A stretch of DNA of 64,000 bases from an uncultured Pseudomonadota bacterium. Its GTDB lineage: Bacteria > Myxococcota_A > UBA796 > SXON01. A model generated the notes under the pieces. The model saw only the letters and a program-made list of their open reading frames with translations. It did no database searches and was not told the DNA's origin. The position numbers and the translations under genes were made by a program. The first letter of the stretch is position 1, and each line of letters opens with the position of its first letter. The stretch is taken from assembly GCA_903875225.1 (NCBI GenBank), contig CAIQVJ010000048.1, positions 62,001-126,000 on the forward strand. The letters are read 5' to 3'. Positions 23,993 to 36,525 of the stretch are shown here, in pieces.

Positions 23993-24268
23993 CTACCGCA
24001 CGGTGACGCGATCGGTCTCGTGAGCGGCCGCGTCGCGCAGCTTCCCGAGAGCGATGCTCACCGCCGCCGTCGACACCCCCTCGCCGCGCGCCAGGTCCGA
24101 CTGGTTCCGGTAAACCCCCTCGTCGAGCATCCGCCGCCACTCCCGCGCCCGCCACCCGACCGGCTTGCGCTCCCCCTTCTCCGGCTTCGGAGCGGCCTTG
24201 TGAACCAGCGAGAACTCGATGCGACGAGTTCTTGCTACGTCTCGTCCGGGGGCACGCTCATGACCCAT
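23993..24268 (-). CDS. Small HTH-domain protein, probable mobile-element remnant
   Basis: ATG 24268 gives 91 aa. A basic N-terminal part (RRIEFSLVHKAAPKPEKGER) leads to a helix-turn-helix: EWRRMLDEGVYRNQSDLARGEGVSTAAVSIAL. Sequences like this occur at the C-terminus of, or next to, serine recombinases and on plasmid-derived segments of related bacteria. No recombinase catalytic domain is present here. The att-like repeat copy 2 lies within its first codons. It may be expressed, but it could equally be a fragment of a longer gene. Confidence 0.5.
   Translation of the reverse strand: MGHERAPGRDVARTRRIEFSLVHKAAPKPEKGERKPVGWRAREWRRMLDEGVYRNQSDLARGEGVSTAAVSIALGKLRDAAAHETDRVTVR
24247..24258 (+). 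repeat. 12-bp direct repeat, copy 2 (matches tRNA-Arg 3' end)
   Basis: CGGGGGCACGCT is identical and in the same orientation as 18324-18335. It lies 39 bp from the stop of the intact secreted-protein gene, while copy 1 lies ~128 bp from the stop of its decayed duplicate, so the order tRNA-end/gene-end is repeated on both sides. Confidence 0.4.
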
Positions 24269-24296
24269 GCGATCGGCGCCCCCAGCCCCGCAAGCC

Positions 24297-25748
24297 TCAG
24301 CGGGCGGGCAGGTTGACGGTGACCCGGGTCTTCTTCTTCGACAACCCCTCGCGTACCGCCTCGATCGTGCCCGCCGCAAGCGCCCGGATCTCGGGTGTCA
24401 GCCCGGCCCCGGACCCCTGGATCGTCAGGAGGATGCTCGGGTCCCGCGTCGTCGTACCGGCGACGCAGACATCCAGCCGGTCACCCGTGTCGTTCCGCTT
24501 CTCCACCGCTGCGCCCGCGAATCCCGCCAGCCCAGGCAGCGCTTCGGGCAGCGGGATCACCCGGCCCGAGTCCTCGGGCTGGGGCGTCTGCGCCACGCAT
24601 GCCTCGTGCGAGGACCACACGAGCGTCCGCCAGCCCACGCCCGCAGCGGCCACGACGTCGTACCCGGAGTCCTGCCCGGTCGTCGCGTCGTAGACCGGCT
24701 GGAAGACCGCCCCCTCAGGGAGCGTCGGCAGCACCAGCGTCATCCCGAGCGCTCCGACGTAGACGCTGTTCGGGACCGTTCCGGGTACCTCGAAAGTGAC
24801 CCGTCCGACGCCGTTGTTGAGGGCGTTCGCCACCCCCTCGCCGAGCGTCATCGCCGCAGAGAGGTTCGCCTCGAAAGCTGGGCTCGCTTGCTGCGTGACG
24901 CCCGCGATGTCGATGGTCAGGGCGGCGCCTCGCTCCAGCGTGCGGCAAGCGCGCAGGACGTCGCCGTCCGCGCCGGCGTCCCTACGCCACATGCCGGGTG
25001 TCAGGCCCGGGATGATGTCGGTCAACCAGACGGACCGTCCGGGCCAGTCCGCCTCGCAGGACCCTGCGAACGCGATGTCCACCGTGAGCGGCAGCGGGTC
25101 GTCGGGCCGCTTGCTGCGGGACACGCGCCAGGCGTCGCCATGTTCCACCCCCGTCCAGGTGTACCCATCCGGGACAAGGTCCAGCGTGACCCTCGGGTCC
25201 GGCATCACGAGCATGTGGGCGCTCGAGACCGCCCGGGGGTCGGGCGCCGGAGCCGCCGGGGAGTCGAGCAGGTACTCCGTGTCGGGATCGTCGATCGCGG
25301 TGGCCAGGGTGGTGAGCGCCGCCCGCAGCTCCGCTTCGCGCCCCGGCTCGATGGGCCACGGCGTCTGGACCACGACGCCCTTGCGGCAGACCTCCACGAA
25401 CCTCGTGCCGGGTCCGGCACCGAATTGCAGACGACCGCGCGTGGTCCAGCCGCCACCCTCAGGCACCAACCCCGCGGCGTCCAACCCGGGCGACGACGCC
25501 CGCTCCCAGTCCCCGCAGTCGACGGAGCCGTCCGGTCTTCCACCGAGCACGAGCATCAGCCCGCGCCCGGCGAGGATGGTGCTCTCGGAGGTTGCCTGCG
25601 CGAGCCAGCCGCCGCCGAGCAGCAGGGTCATCTTCGGGTTCTCGGTCAGGGTGGGCTCGTCGGCGAACGCGAAGCCCGGGAACACGAACCCGAGGATCAC
25701 GGTCGCCAGGAGGGGCGCGCCCCGCAGGGAGGGTCGGCTGGAAGGCAT
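24297..25748 (-). CDS. Secreted protein of unknown function
   Basis: A signal peptide is clear (SLRGAPLLATVILGFVFPG, cut near AFA). The 483-residue product has no membrane helix after it. Three broad sections of ~140 residues can be seen, each with a pattern of Gly/Ala-rich strands, a conserved Trp/Cys pair (CRKGVVVQTP, ACRTLERGAALTI, CVAGTTTRDPSILLTI) and a following helix. The sections may be diverged repeats of one domain. I do not recognise a family. Its 3' end has a decayed copy at 18463. Confidence 0.7.
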   Translation of the reverse strand: MPSSRPSLRGAPLLATVILGFVFPGFAFADEPTLTENPKMTLLLGGGWLAQATSESTILAGRGLMLVLGGRPDGSVDCGDWERASSPGLDAAGLVPEGGGWTTRGRLQFGAGPGTRFVEVCRKGVVVQTPWPIEPGREAELRAALTTLATAIDDPDTEYLLDSPAAPAPDPRAVSSAHMLVMPDPRVTLDLVPDGYTWTGVEHGDAWRVSRSKRPDDPLPLTVDIAFAGSCEADWPGRSVWLTDIIPGLTPGMWRRDAGADGDVLRACRTLERGAALTIDIAGVTQQASPAFEANLSAAMTLGEGVANALNNGVGRVTFEVPGTVPNSVYVGALGMTLVLPTLPEGAVFQPVYDATTGQDSGYDVVAAAGVGWRTLVWSSHEACVAQTPQPEDSGRVIPLPEALPGLAGFAGAAVEKRNDTGDRLDVCVAGTTTRDPSILLTIQGSGAGLTPEIRALAAGTIEAVREGLSKKKTRVTVNLPAR

Positions 25749-25839
25749 GAACGGACCTCGGTTGAACCCTCGGGGAGGCTACACCCGCTGCACCTCGCTC
25801 GGCAAGCGCCGGCCCGCATCGGTGCCGACCCCCGAACGG

Positions 25840-26067
25840 CTACTCCTCGGCCAGCACGCACATCATCTCGCCGAGGAGGTTGCAGCTGCAGGAGTCCGAG
25901 ACCTCCCAGGTGCCGTCCTGGCAGACAAGGGCGTCCTTACCGGAGCACTGCATCTCGGTCCCGTTGGAGTCGGTGTTCTCGCAGTCATCGCCGGGCTGGG
26001 CACACGCCGGGAGCATGGCCGCGACGGAGAAGAGGGCGACGGCAAGTAGCGGAGTGGAGCGTGGCAT
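25840..26067 (-). CDS. Small Cys-rich lipoprotein
   Basis: ATG 26067, preceded by AGGA, gives 75 aa; the track start at GTG 26088 adds seven unlikely residues. The signal MPRSTPLLAVALFSVAAMLPAC ends in a good lipobox. The mature part has six more cysteines in pairs (CENTDSNGTEMQC, CSGKDALVC-like spacing, CSCNLLGEMMC), a disulfide-knot style common in myxobacterial surface proteins. The function is unknown. It is alone, flanked by ~90 and ~150 bp gaps in which no gene is seen. Confidence 0.65.
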   Translation of the reverse strand: MPRSTPLLAVALFSVAAMLPACAQPGDDCENTDSNGTEMQCSGKDALVCQDGTWEVSDSCSCNLLGEMMCVLAEE

Positions 26068-26214
26068 GGAACATCCTGGGGTTTCCACCTTGGGGGAGCA
26101 AGGCGCATGCCACCGGGGATCTTCGCCGACTTCCAGTCACACAGCCCCCGGGACCACGACCCACATGCCCTGGGTCCCTGCGCAGCGAGGTCGGGCACCG
26201 CCGCGCGTCCCCGA

Positions 26215-27267
26215 TCAGTCCACCTCCTCGTCCAGCTCGATCTTCCGCTGGCGCTTTGCCTGCTTCTCGTTGAGATCCTTCTGCGCTTCGGGCGACCGGC
26301 GCACGGTCCCGTCCCGGTCCACGAGCACGAGCCGGCTGTAGCTGTCCCACAGCGCGATGGCCCCCTCGGGCGTGACCGTGATGCGCTCCGGGTCGTCCAC
26401 GGGTCCGCCATCGCGCCAATCCCTCAGGTGCCGCACCGCCTTCCCTCCGCCGCTCGGGATCTTCCACACCTCATCGCGTCTGCCCGGTGACGTGAGCACG
26501 TACACGTTCCCCTCCGCGTCCACGGCCGGGCGCTTGCACTCGGGCGATGGCACGCCCACCGACCACAGGAGGCTGCCATCCGGCGCGAACTTGCCCACCG
26601 CGCTGTCGTCCCCGTCGCGACTGAGCAGGTACAAGCTGGTGCCGACCACCAGGCCCCGCACGTCGTCGCTGTCCATCACGAGCGGGCGCTTCCGCCAGTA
26701 GGTCACGCCGTAGGCATCGACCTCGCGCGGTGACCGCTCGCTCTCCGACCTGTGCTCGTAGATCGGCGTCGGGGTCTCCGGGAAGAACGCACGCCACAGC
26801 CCCGTCTGCGCCCATGTCGGCGCAGCGACGCCCTCGGCGTTGAACCGGACCAGGCGGTTGCATGTGCACAGCAGGTAGTTGCCCCTGGCGGTGACGATCA
26901 ACTCGTCCGCGTCCGCGAGGTCCAGCGCGGCCAGCTTTGCGCCGGCGCGCTCGCGCTCACCGATCTTTCCGGCGTCCTCCCCCATCGCATCGAGCACGGT
27001 GGCGCTGTGACGGTTGGCCTGCCACAGCAGGATGCGACCGTCCGGGTGCGCGGTCAAACGCGCGTCGCTGTCGTCGTAGGGCAGCCCGCGCCGCACCCAC
27101 ACCGGCTTGAACTCCGCGTCGAGACAGGCGACGACGAACGCCGAATTGCTGCGTGCCTCGCAGGCGATCACCGTGCGGCCCTGCGCGTCCACGACGACCT
27201 CGGCCAGGCTGTCCCAGCGAAAGCCGTTCGGTTCGAGGATCGACGCGGTGGGCTGCGGTCTGGTCAT
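26215..27267 (-). CDS. Beta-propeller protein (NHL/PQQ-like)
   Basis: The track merges this with a shadow ORF; the true start is ATG 27267 (MTRPQPTASI), giving 350 aa. Repeated blade motifs follow: VVVDAQGRTVIACEA, RLTAHPDGRILLW, KFAPDGSLLWSVG, AVDAEGNVYVLTS and TVTPEGAIALWD, each with the D-x-x-G-x-V/L pattern of NHL or PQQ-like blades. There is no signal peptide, so it is probably cytoplasmic or attached through a partner. A Lys/Glu/Arg-rich helical tail ends the protein. It precedes nothing obvious and follows the second kinase by ~40 bp, so it may act as a partner or read-out of that kinase. Confidence 0.7.
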   Translation of the reverse strand: MTRPQPTASILEPNGFRWDSLAEVVVDAQGRTVIACEARSNSAFVVACLDAEFKPVWVRRGLPYDDSDARLTAHPDGRILLWQANRHSATVLDAMGEDAGKIGERERAGAKLAALDLADADELIVTARGNYLLCTCNRLVRFNAEGVAAPTWAQTGLWRAFFPETPTPIYEHRSESERSPREVDAYGVTYWRKRPLVMDSDDVRGLVVGTSLYLLSRDGDDSAVGKFAPDGSLLWSVGVPSPECKRPAVDAEGNVYVLTSPGRRDEVWKIPSGGGKAVRHLRDWRDGGPVDDPERITVTPEGAIALWDSYSRLVLVDRDGTVRRSPEAQKDLNEKQAKRQRKIELDEEVD

Positions 27268-27305
27268 GGGGCACTCGCTGACGACAGGTAACGCTTCGGC
27301 TCGGC

Positions 27306-29948
27306 CTACTTCGCCGGCCCAAAGTCGTAGGCGCACCGGAATTCGACGTCGGCGCCGTCGACCGTGGCGGGGACCGGCTCGGGCGGGCTCTTGCCCGTGA
27401 GGTCCACGCGAAAGTAGGCGATCCCCCCGTCCCGAACCTCCGCTCCCCACTCCTTGCCTGTGGCGCGCAGGAACGTGTGGCCCGCCTGCGCCCGGGCACG
27501 CGCTGAAGCCGGGAGCGGGTCCGCCGTGTACGTGGCATCGCCCCCTGGGAACACCAACTCCCTCGGAGTGGGCAGGCGCGCGCCCTCGGCGGCGCACACG
27601 GTAGCAGCGAGCGCCGGCGTGATGCAGGTGGCCGCGAAGGCGCTCAGGCCCCCGGTGCCCACCGCGGCCGCCAGGCATGGACTGCGGGCAGCGAGGGCCT
27701 GCGCCACGGCCTCCGCCGGGGGAGCCACGTACAAGTCGTGAGTCCGCCCATCCAGTGCCGCCAGCACCGGCGCGGAGTCGAGATCGCCGAACGTGCGAGG
27801 GGCCACGTCGACGTACGCCTGGCCGTTGGGGAGCATCCCGCCAATCACGTTGAAGCCCGTGGAGAGCTCTCCGAACTGGCGCAGGTTCGCCAGCAGCGAA
27901 GCCGGAAACGCCAGCACGCCACAACAGAGGAGCCCAGTCGCCAGTGCGTCGCGAGCGCCGAGCACGCCCGCGGGCCAGAGGAGCGCCCGGCGAAAGATCA
28001 CCGCGTAGACCGCGATCGCAAGCAGCAGGGTGGCCGCGCCGGCCAGCGCGTGCGTCTGGATGCTCAACGCCATTGCAGCGGAGAGCGCCGCACGCAACTG
28101 GGGAGGCGCGACCCCGATCTCTCCCAGACGCGCGACGTAGTCGAAGGTGATGGAGACGGCGATCGCCGCCATTGCGGCGCAGGTGCTCACCACGAGCGTG
28201 ATCCGCGGGAGATCGCGACGAAGCGGCGAGTCCGGCGTGGCAGGGAGCTCGGCGGTGCACCGGGCCAGCGTGATGGCGGTCGCGAGCCCTCCCGGCAGCT
28301 CGAAGCCCAGCAGCACGAGCGCCACCTCACCGGGGAGCAGGCGCTGGACGACGACGCTCGCGAGGATCGCCGAGACCCCGGCCGCGAACGCGCGCCGGGC
28401 CCACCGATCGCCCCGGGGCGCGGTGCGGTGGAACGCGCACGCCAGCATCACCCACCAGCACCAGCAGATCATCAGCACCGAGAGCCCCGCCGCGGTGCTC
28501 ATGTACTGCCCGATCGTCGTCCCGATGTGCGCCGGGAGCAGGGGCTGCTGGGAGAGATCCGCGTAGGCGCGCAGGTCGGAGGTCAGGTTCTCGAGCGTGG
28601 AGGTACAGCGGGTCTGCGCGTACCCCAGGGCGGCGAGGAACATGCACAAGAGCGCGAGCGAGCCATCGCGAAGGGTGCCGAGCGTGGGCCGGGCGTGGGA
28701 CCACATCAGCGAGTGCCAGACCGCCGCGACCGCCACCGCCAGGACCCATACGAGGCTCCACATCGGGAACGCCGCTTCGGAGAGACCGGCGGCGGAGCAC
28801 GCCCAGGCGCGGATCGCCGGCACGAATGGAAGGAGCGCCGGCCATCCGGCGAGCGCGAACCACGCCGCCCACTTGAAGGCGGGGACCGGCGGCGCGACGG
28901 GCGCGGGTGCGACGAGCAGGGGCGAGACGAGCGGGGCCGGCGACACCGGCAGCAGCGGGTCGGTGACCGAATCGGGCTCCGGCGGGCGTTCCGCGAGATC
29001 GAAAGTGGCGGAGCCGCCAGAGCCCCGGTCCGGGTTCGGTGCGGGGTCGGGAGGCCGCTCGCGGCCCAGCCCCTGCAGGACGGCCGGGCTCACCGACCGG
29101 AACCTGCTCCGGTCCTGTCCACCCGTCCACAGCCGGAGGAGCGCCTGACAGTCTGGCGGACGGGCCTCCCTGTCCACGCTCAGCGCAGCGTCGATCGCGA
29201 CCTCCACCCGCGCGGGTACGTCCGGTACGAGCTCCCGGAGCGGCACGTAGTGCCCGGCACCGATCCGGAGCAGCACGTCGTACATCGACTCCCCCGGAAA
29301 ACACCGGGTTCCCGAGACCATCTCATAGAACATCGCGCCGAGGGAGAAGATGTCGGCGCGCTGGTCGACCCCCCGGGTGTCCCGGACCTGCTCGGGCGCC
29401 ATGTAGCAGGGCGTGCCCATGATCTGCCCCGACTTCGTCTGCCCGGTGGAGTCCCGGTCCAGCACGATCTTCGCCAGTCCGAAATCCGCGACCTTCGCCG
29501 TCACCCCGCCGTGGTGGCGGGCGAGGAGCACGTTCGCAGGCTTCAGGTCCCGGTGGATCAGGCCCCGCGCGTGGGCCGCGCCCACACCGGCGAGGATGCC
29601 CAGCACCAGCGCATCCACCTCGTACATCTCGAGCCGCTTCGAGGCGAGGAGTTCGTCCAGCGGCGCACCGTCCACGTACTCCATCACCAGCGCCGGGCAC
29701 CCGTCGATCACGACCACATCGGTGACGGACACGATGTTCGGGTGGTGCAGGCTCGCCTGCAGCCGGCCCTCCTGGAACAGGCGGTCCCGCACGTGCGCGG
29801 AGCGGGAGTCGAGGATCTTCATCGCATGGAGCGAATCCAGGTGGGAATGGCGCACCAGATACACCTTGGCCATCCCCCCCTGACCCAATTTTCCCTCCAC
29901 CCGGTACGTACCGAGCAGGGTGCCGACGCCGAGGTCGACAGTGTCCAC
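27306..29948 (-). CDS. Polytopic Ser/Thr protein kinase with degenerate FGE-like C-terminus
   Basis: The start is GTG 29948 (MDTVDLGVG, 880 aa). The kinase domain (~13-270) is complete: GKLGQGGMAKVYLV, HAMKIL lysine, HRDLKPANVLL, VADFGLAK and GTPCYMAPEQ. A Pro-rich linker (~300-360) leads to about eight to ten membrane helices (~370-720). This is unusual, since most bacterial kinases have a single helix. The final ~100 residues (ARLPTPRELVF, then VEFRCAYDF) resemble a shortened formylglycine-enzyme-like fold. The gene lies upstream of the beta-propeller gene, and is divergent from korA across 222 bp. Its signal and substrates are unknown. Confidence 0.88.
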   Translation of the reverse strand: MDTVDLGVGTLLGTYRVEGKLGQGGMAKVYLVRHSHLDSLHAMKILDSRSAHVRDRLFQEGRLQASLHHPNIVSVTDVVVIDGCPALVMEYVDGAPLDELLASKRLEMYEVDALVLGILAGVGAAHARGLIHRDLKPANVLLARHHGGVTAKVADFGLAKIVLDRDSTGQTKSGQIMGTPCYMAPEQVRDTRGVDQRADIFSLGAMFYEMVSGTRCFPGESMYDVLLRIGAGHYVPLRELVPDVPARVEVAIDAALSVDREARPPDCQALLRLWTGGQDRSRFRSVSPAVLQGLGRERPPDPAPNPDRGSGGSATFDLAERPPEPDSVTDPLLPVSPAPLVSPLLVAPAPVAPPVPAFKWAAWFALAGWPALLPFVPAIRAWACSAAGLSEAAFPMWSLVWVLAVAVAAVWHSLMWSHARPTLGTLRDGSLALLCMFLAALGYAQTRCTSTLENLTSDLRAYADLSQQPLLPAHIGTTIGQYMSTAAGLSVLMICWCWWVMLACAFHRTAPRGDRWARRAFAAGVSAILASVVVQRLLPGEVALVLLGFELPGGLATAITLARCTAELPATPDSPLRRDLPRITLVVSTCAAMAAIAVSITFDYVARLGEIGVAPPQLRAALSAAMALSIQTHALAGAATLLLAIAVYAVIFRRALLWPAGVLGARDALATGLLCCGVLAFPASLLANLRQFGELSTGFNVIGGMLPNGQAYVDVAPRTFGDLDSAPVLAALDGRTHDLYVAPPAEAVAQALAARSPCLAAAVGTGGLSAFAATCITPALAATVCAAEGARLPTPRELVFPGGDATYTADPLPASARARAQAGHTFLRATGKEWGAEVRDGGIAYFRVDLTGKSPPEPVPATVDGADVEFRCAYDFGPAK

Positions 29949-30170
29949 TATCGCGGCAGTTGCTTGAATAGCATCATGACTTCGAACCTACACAACCACC
30001 CCCACTGTGACGTCCTGAGACCTGGGGGGCGGACAATGTGCTGCTTATCGGCTCGCCGCGAGGGCACGAGCGGTCAGACGGCGGACGACGCGATCTTCGA
30101 CGGATACGTATTTCGTAGGATGCCGTTCCCCCTCCCGCGCTCTTACCCGCTCGGACCGCTTAGGAGCGTC
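29949..30170. promoter_or_regulatory. Divergent intergenic region, kinase / kor-nifJ operon
   Basis: 222 bp separate the kinase start from korA and must hold both promoters. korA has a good ribosome-binding site (TAGGAGCGTC before ATG). I cannot point to a convincing -35/-10 pair. The large ORFs drawn through here (27738..31994 + and 30045..31973 -) are open-frame artefacts of high GC. Confidence 0.45.
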
Positions 30171-31994
30171 ATGAAGCCCGTCGAGACCCTCGAAGATGTA
30201 GTAATCCGCTTTGCCGGAGACTCCGGTGACGGCATGCAGATCGTGGGGACACAGTTCACCCAGACGACCGCCCGCCTCGGAAACGACCTTGCAACCTTCC
30301 CCGACTACCCAGCGGAGATTCGCGCGCCCTCGGGCACCGTCGCCGGGGTGAGCGGGTTCCAGCTCCACTTCTCCTCCATCGACATCTCGACGCCAGGCGA
30401 CGTCCCCGACGCGCTGATCGCGATGAACCCCGCGGCGCTCAAGGTCAACATCGGCGACCTCAAGCCCGGCGGCGTGGTGATCGTGAACACGGAGAAATTC
30501 GTGCCGCGCGAGTTCGAGAAGGCCGGATACGCCGCGGACCCGTTGGCGGATGGAGGGCTCGACAAGTACCAGCTGGTGCGGGTGGACATGGGCCGCCTCA
30601 CGCGCGAAGCCGTCGCGGGCCTGGGCCTCACGAACAAGGACACGGACCGGTGTCGGAACTTCTTCGCGCTCGGCATGACGTACTGGCTGTACAGCCGCTC
30701 GATCGAGACGACGCGCGACTGGATCGAGCAGAAGTTCAAGGATCCGTGGAAGCAGGCCAATTTGCGGGCCCTCGAGGCCGGCTGGAGCTACGCGGAGACC
30801 GTCGAGGTCTTCACCTCGCGCTACCAGATCCCCGCGGCGAAGCTCCCCCCCGGGAAATACCGCAACATCGTGGGTAACCACGCTGTTGCGCTCGGTCTCG
30901 CCGCGGCCTCGGCGCGCGCGGAGGTACCCCTTTTCCTGGGCAGCTACCCGATCACGCCCGCCACGGACATCCTCCAGTACCTCGCCGCCTTCAAGGCCTG
31001 GGGCGTCCAGACCTTCCAGGCCGAGGACGAGATCGCAGCCATCGGCTCCGCCATCGGCGCCTCCTACGCCGGCCACATCGGCGTCACCACGACCTCCGGC
31101 CCAGGAATGGCGCTCAAGACCGAGGCGATCGGGCTCGCGATCATGACCGAGCTGCCGCTCGTGATCGTGAACGTGCAGCGCGGCGGGCCCTCCACCGGGC
31201 TGCCGACCAAGACCGAGCAATCCGACCTCTGGCAGGCGCTCGTCGGACGGAACGGCGAGGCGCCCCTCTGCGTGCTCGCAGCCGCATCCCCGGCGGACTG
31301 CTTCCGGATGGCGGTCGAGGCCGTGCGCATCGCCACGACCTACATGACCCCGGTCATCCTGCTCACCGACGGCTACCTCGCGAACGGGTCCGAACCCTGG
31401 CGCGTGAGCGAGCTCTCCGAGCTCCCCGAGATGAAGGTCCACTTCGAGACCAACCCCGAGGACTACCACGCCTACGGGCGCGACCCCGTCACCGGTGCCC
31501 GCCCCTGGGTCCGTCCGGGCACCCCGAAGATGGAGAACCGCATCGGCGGCCTCGAAAAGCAGGAGACCACGGGCAACGTCTCCTACGACGCCGTCAACCA
31601 CGAGGTGATGGTCAAGGCTCGCGCCCAGAAGATCGCGAACATCCAGGTGCCGGATCTCGAGGTGCACGGCGACGCCGACGGCGTGCTGTTCGTCGGCTGG
31701 GGTTCCACCTACGGCGCCATCCGCACGGCCGTGGACGCCGCCCGGGCGCGCGGCCACCGGGTCGCCCACGCCCATCTCCGCTACATGAACCCGCTGCCGG
31801 CCAACACCGCAGAGGTCCTGCGGAGCTTCCGCCGCGTGGTGGTCCCGGAGATGAACCTCGGGCAGCTCTCCCTGTGGCTCCGCGCCCAGACGGGTGTCGG
31901 CTGCATTTCGCTCCCCAAGGTGCAGGGGCGCATGTTCAAGGTCTCTGAGTTGATCGAAGCAATCGCCCTTCACGGGCTGGAGGACGCCAAATGA
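30171..31994 (+). CDS. korA: 2-oxoacid:ferredoxin oxidoreductase alpha subunit with fused gamma domain (KorA type)
   Basis: The track ORF begins 2.4 kb too early; ATG 30171 with AGGAG upstream gives 607 aa. Residues ~8-190 are the gamma (POR_C-like) domain: RFAGDSGDGMQIVG, PDYPAEIRAPSGT and SGFQLHF. The alpha domain follows: GNHAVALGLAAASA, LGSYPITPATDI, FQAEDEIAAIGSAIGASYAG, TTTSGPGMALK and NVQRGGPSTGLPTKTEQSDL, all typical of 2-oxoglutarate:ferredoxin oxidoreductases. With KorB it oxidatively decarboxylates a 2-oxoacid to an acyl-CoA and reduces ferredoxin. Its stop overlaps korB by ATGA. The substrate (2-oxoglutarate versus another 2-oxoacid) is inferred from the family. Confidence 0.93.
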   Translation: MKPVETLEDVVIRFAGDSGDGMQIVGTQFTQTTARLGNDLATFPDYPAEIRAPSGTVAGVSGFQLHFSSIDISTPGDVPDALIAMNPAALKVNIGDLKPGGVVIVNTEKFVPREFEKAGYAADPLADGGLDKYQLVRVDMGRLTREAVAGLGLTNKDTDRCRNFFALGMTYWLYSRSIETTRDWIEQKFKDPWKQANLRALEAGWSYAETVEVFTSRYQIPAAKLPPGKYRNIVGNHAVALGLAAASARAEVPLFLGSYPITPATDILQYLAAFKAWGVQTFQAEDEIAAIGSAIGASYAGHIGVTTTSGPGMALKTEAIGLAIMTELPLVIVNVQRGGPSTGLPTKTEQSDLWQALVGRNGEAPLCVLAAASPADCFRMAVEAVRIATTYMTPVILLTDGYLANGSEPWRVSELSELPEMKVHFETNPEDYHAYGRDPVTGARPWVRPGTPKMENRIGGLEKQETTGNVSYDAVNHEVMVKARAQKIANIQVPDLEVHGDADGVLFVGWGSTYGAIRTAVDAARARGHRVAHAHLRYMNPLPANTAEVLRSFRRVVVPEMNLGQLSLWLRAQTGVGCISLPKVQGRMFKVSELIEAIALHGLEDAK

Positions 31995-33003
31995 CTACCG
32001 AACCCACCGCCGTGCGCACCTTGAATCGCAAGGAGTTCATGTCCTCCCAGATGATCCGGTGGTGCCCGGGCTGCGGCGACTACGCGATCCTGGCGCAGGC
32101 CCAGACCGTGTTCGCGGAGCTCGGCATCCCCCGTGAGAACTTCTGCGTCATCAGCGGCATCGGCTGCTCCAGCCGGTTCCCCTACTACATGGAGACCTAC
32201 GGCTTCCACACGATCCACGGGCGCGCTGCGACCATCGCCTCCGGAGTGAAGCTCGCGAACCCCGAGCTCTCGGTGTGGATCGTCACGGGTGACGGCGACG
32301 CGCTCGCCATCGGCGGGAACCACACCGGGCACCTCCTCCGCCGCAACATCGACGTCCAGGTGCTGCTGTTCAACAACCGGATCTACGGGCTCACGAAAGG
32401 CCAGGCCAGCCCGACCTCGGAGTTCGGCAAGAAGACCAAGTCCACGCCGCTCGGCACGGTCGAGAACCCCTACAACACCGCTGCTTTCGCGCTCGGCTGC
32501 GGTGGCACGTTCGTCGCCCGCACCGTGGACATGTTCACCGCCCAGATGCGCGACATCCTGCGCGCGGCGCACGCCCATCGCGGGACGTCCTTCGTAGAGG
32601 CCTACCAGACCTGCGAGATCTTCAACGACGGGGCGTTCGTCGACCTCACCGACAAGGCGAGCCGCGAAGAAGCGTGCCTCATGCTGCAGAACGGCGCACC
32701 GATGGTGTACGCCGGCGGCAAGAAGGGCATCCGGCTCGAGGGGCTCCGGCCCACGATCGTGGAGCTCGGGGAGCGCTGGAGCGCTTCGGACTGCCTCGTC
32801 CACGACGAGACGGACGACACGCTCGCGGGCATCCTCGCCCGGATGGAGCGACCGTTCCCCGTTCCGATGGGCATCCTGCACCGCGTGCAGAAGCCCACGT
32901 ACGACGCCCTCGCCGCCGCGCAGATCGCGGGCGCCCGGCTCAAGGGGAAGAACCCGCCGATCGAGGATCTTCTGGGGGGTGGAGACACCTGGACGGTGGA
33001 GTA

Positions 33004-33004
<1 letters not shown>
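31991..33004 (+). CDS. korB: 2-oxoacid:ferredoxin oxidoreductase beta subunit (KorB)
   Basis: The 337-residue protein binds thiamine diphosphate and one [4Fe-4S] cluster. WCPGCGDYAIL, GIGCSSRFPYYM and the later YQTCEIFND supply the cluster cysteines; TGDGDALAIGGNH with LLFNNRIYGLTKGQ is the TPP motif. It has no separate ferredoxin domain, so electrons go directly from this cluster to soluble ferredoxin. It overlaps korA by 4 bp and nifJ by one base (TAATG), so the three are produced together. A second, different korB is at the right edge of the window. Confidence 0.94.

Positions 33005-36524
<3,520 letters not shown>

Positions 36525-36525
<1 letters not shown>

Noticed and set aside
27738-30170. 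Upstream extension of the korA ORF (1418 aa)
   Set aside because: The first ~810 codons are antisense to the kinase gene; ATG 30171 has a ribosome-binding site and starts the conserved domain.
30045-31973. 642-aa minus-strand ORF over korA
   Set aside because: Mirror image of korA codons, no family features.
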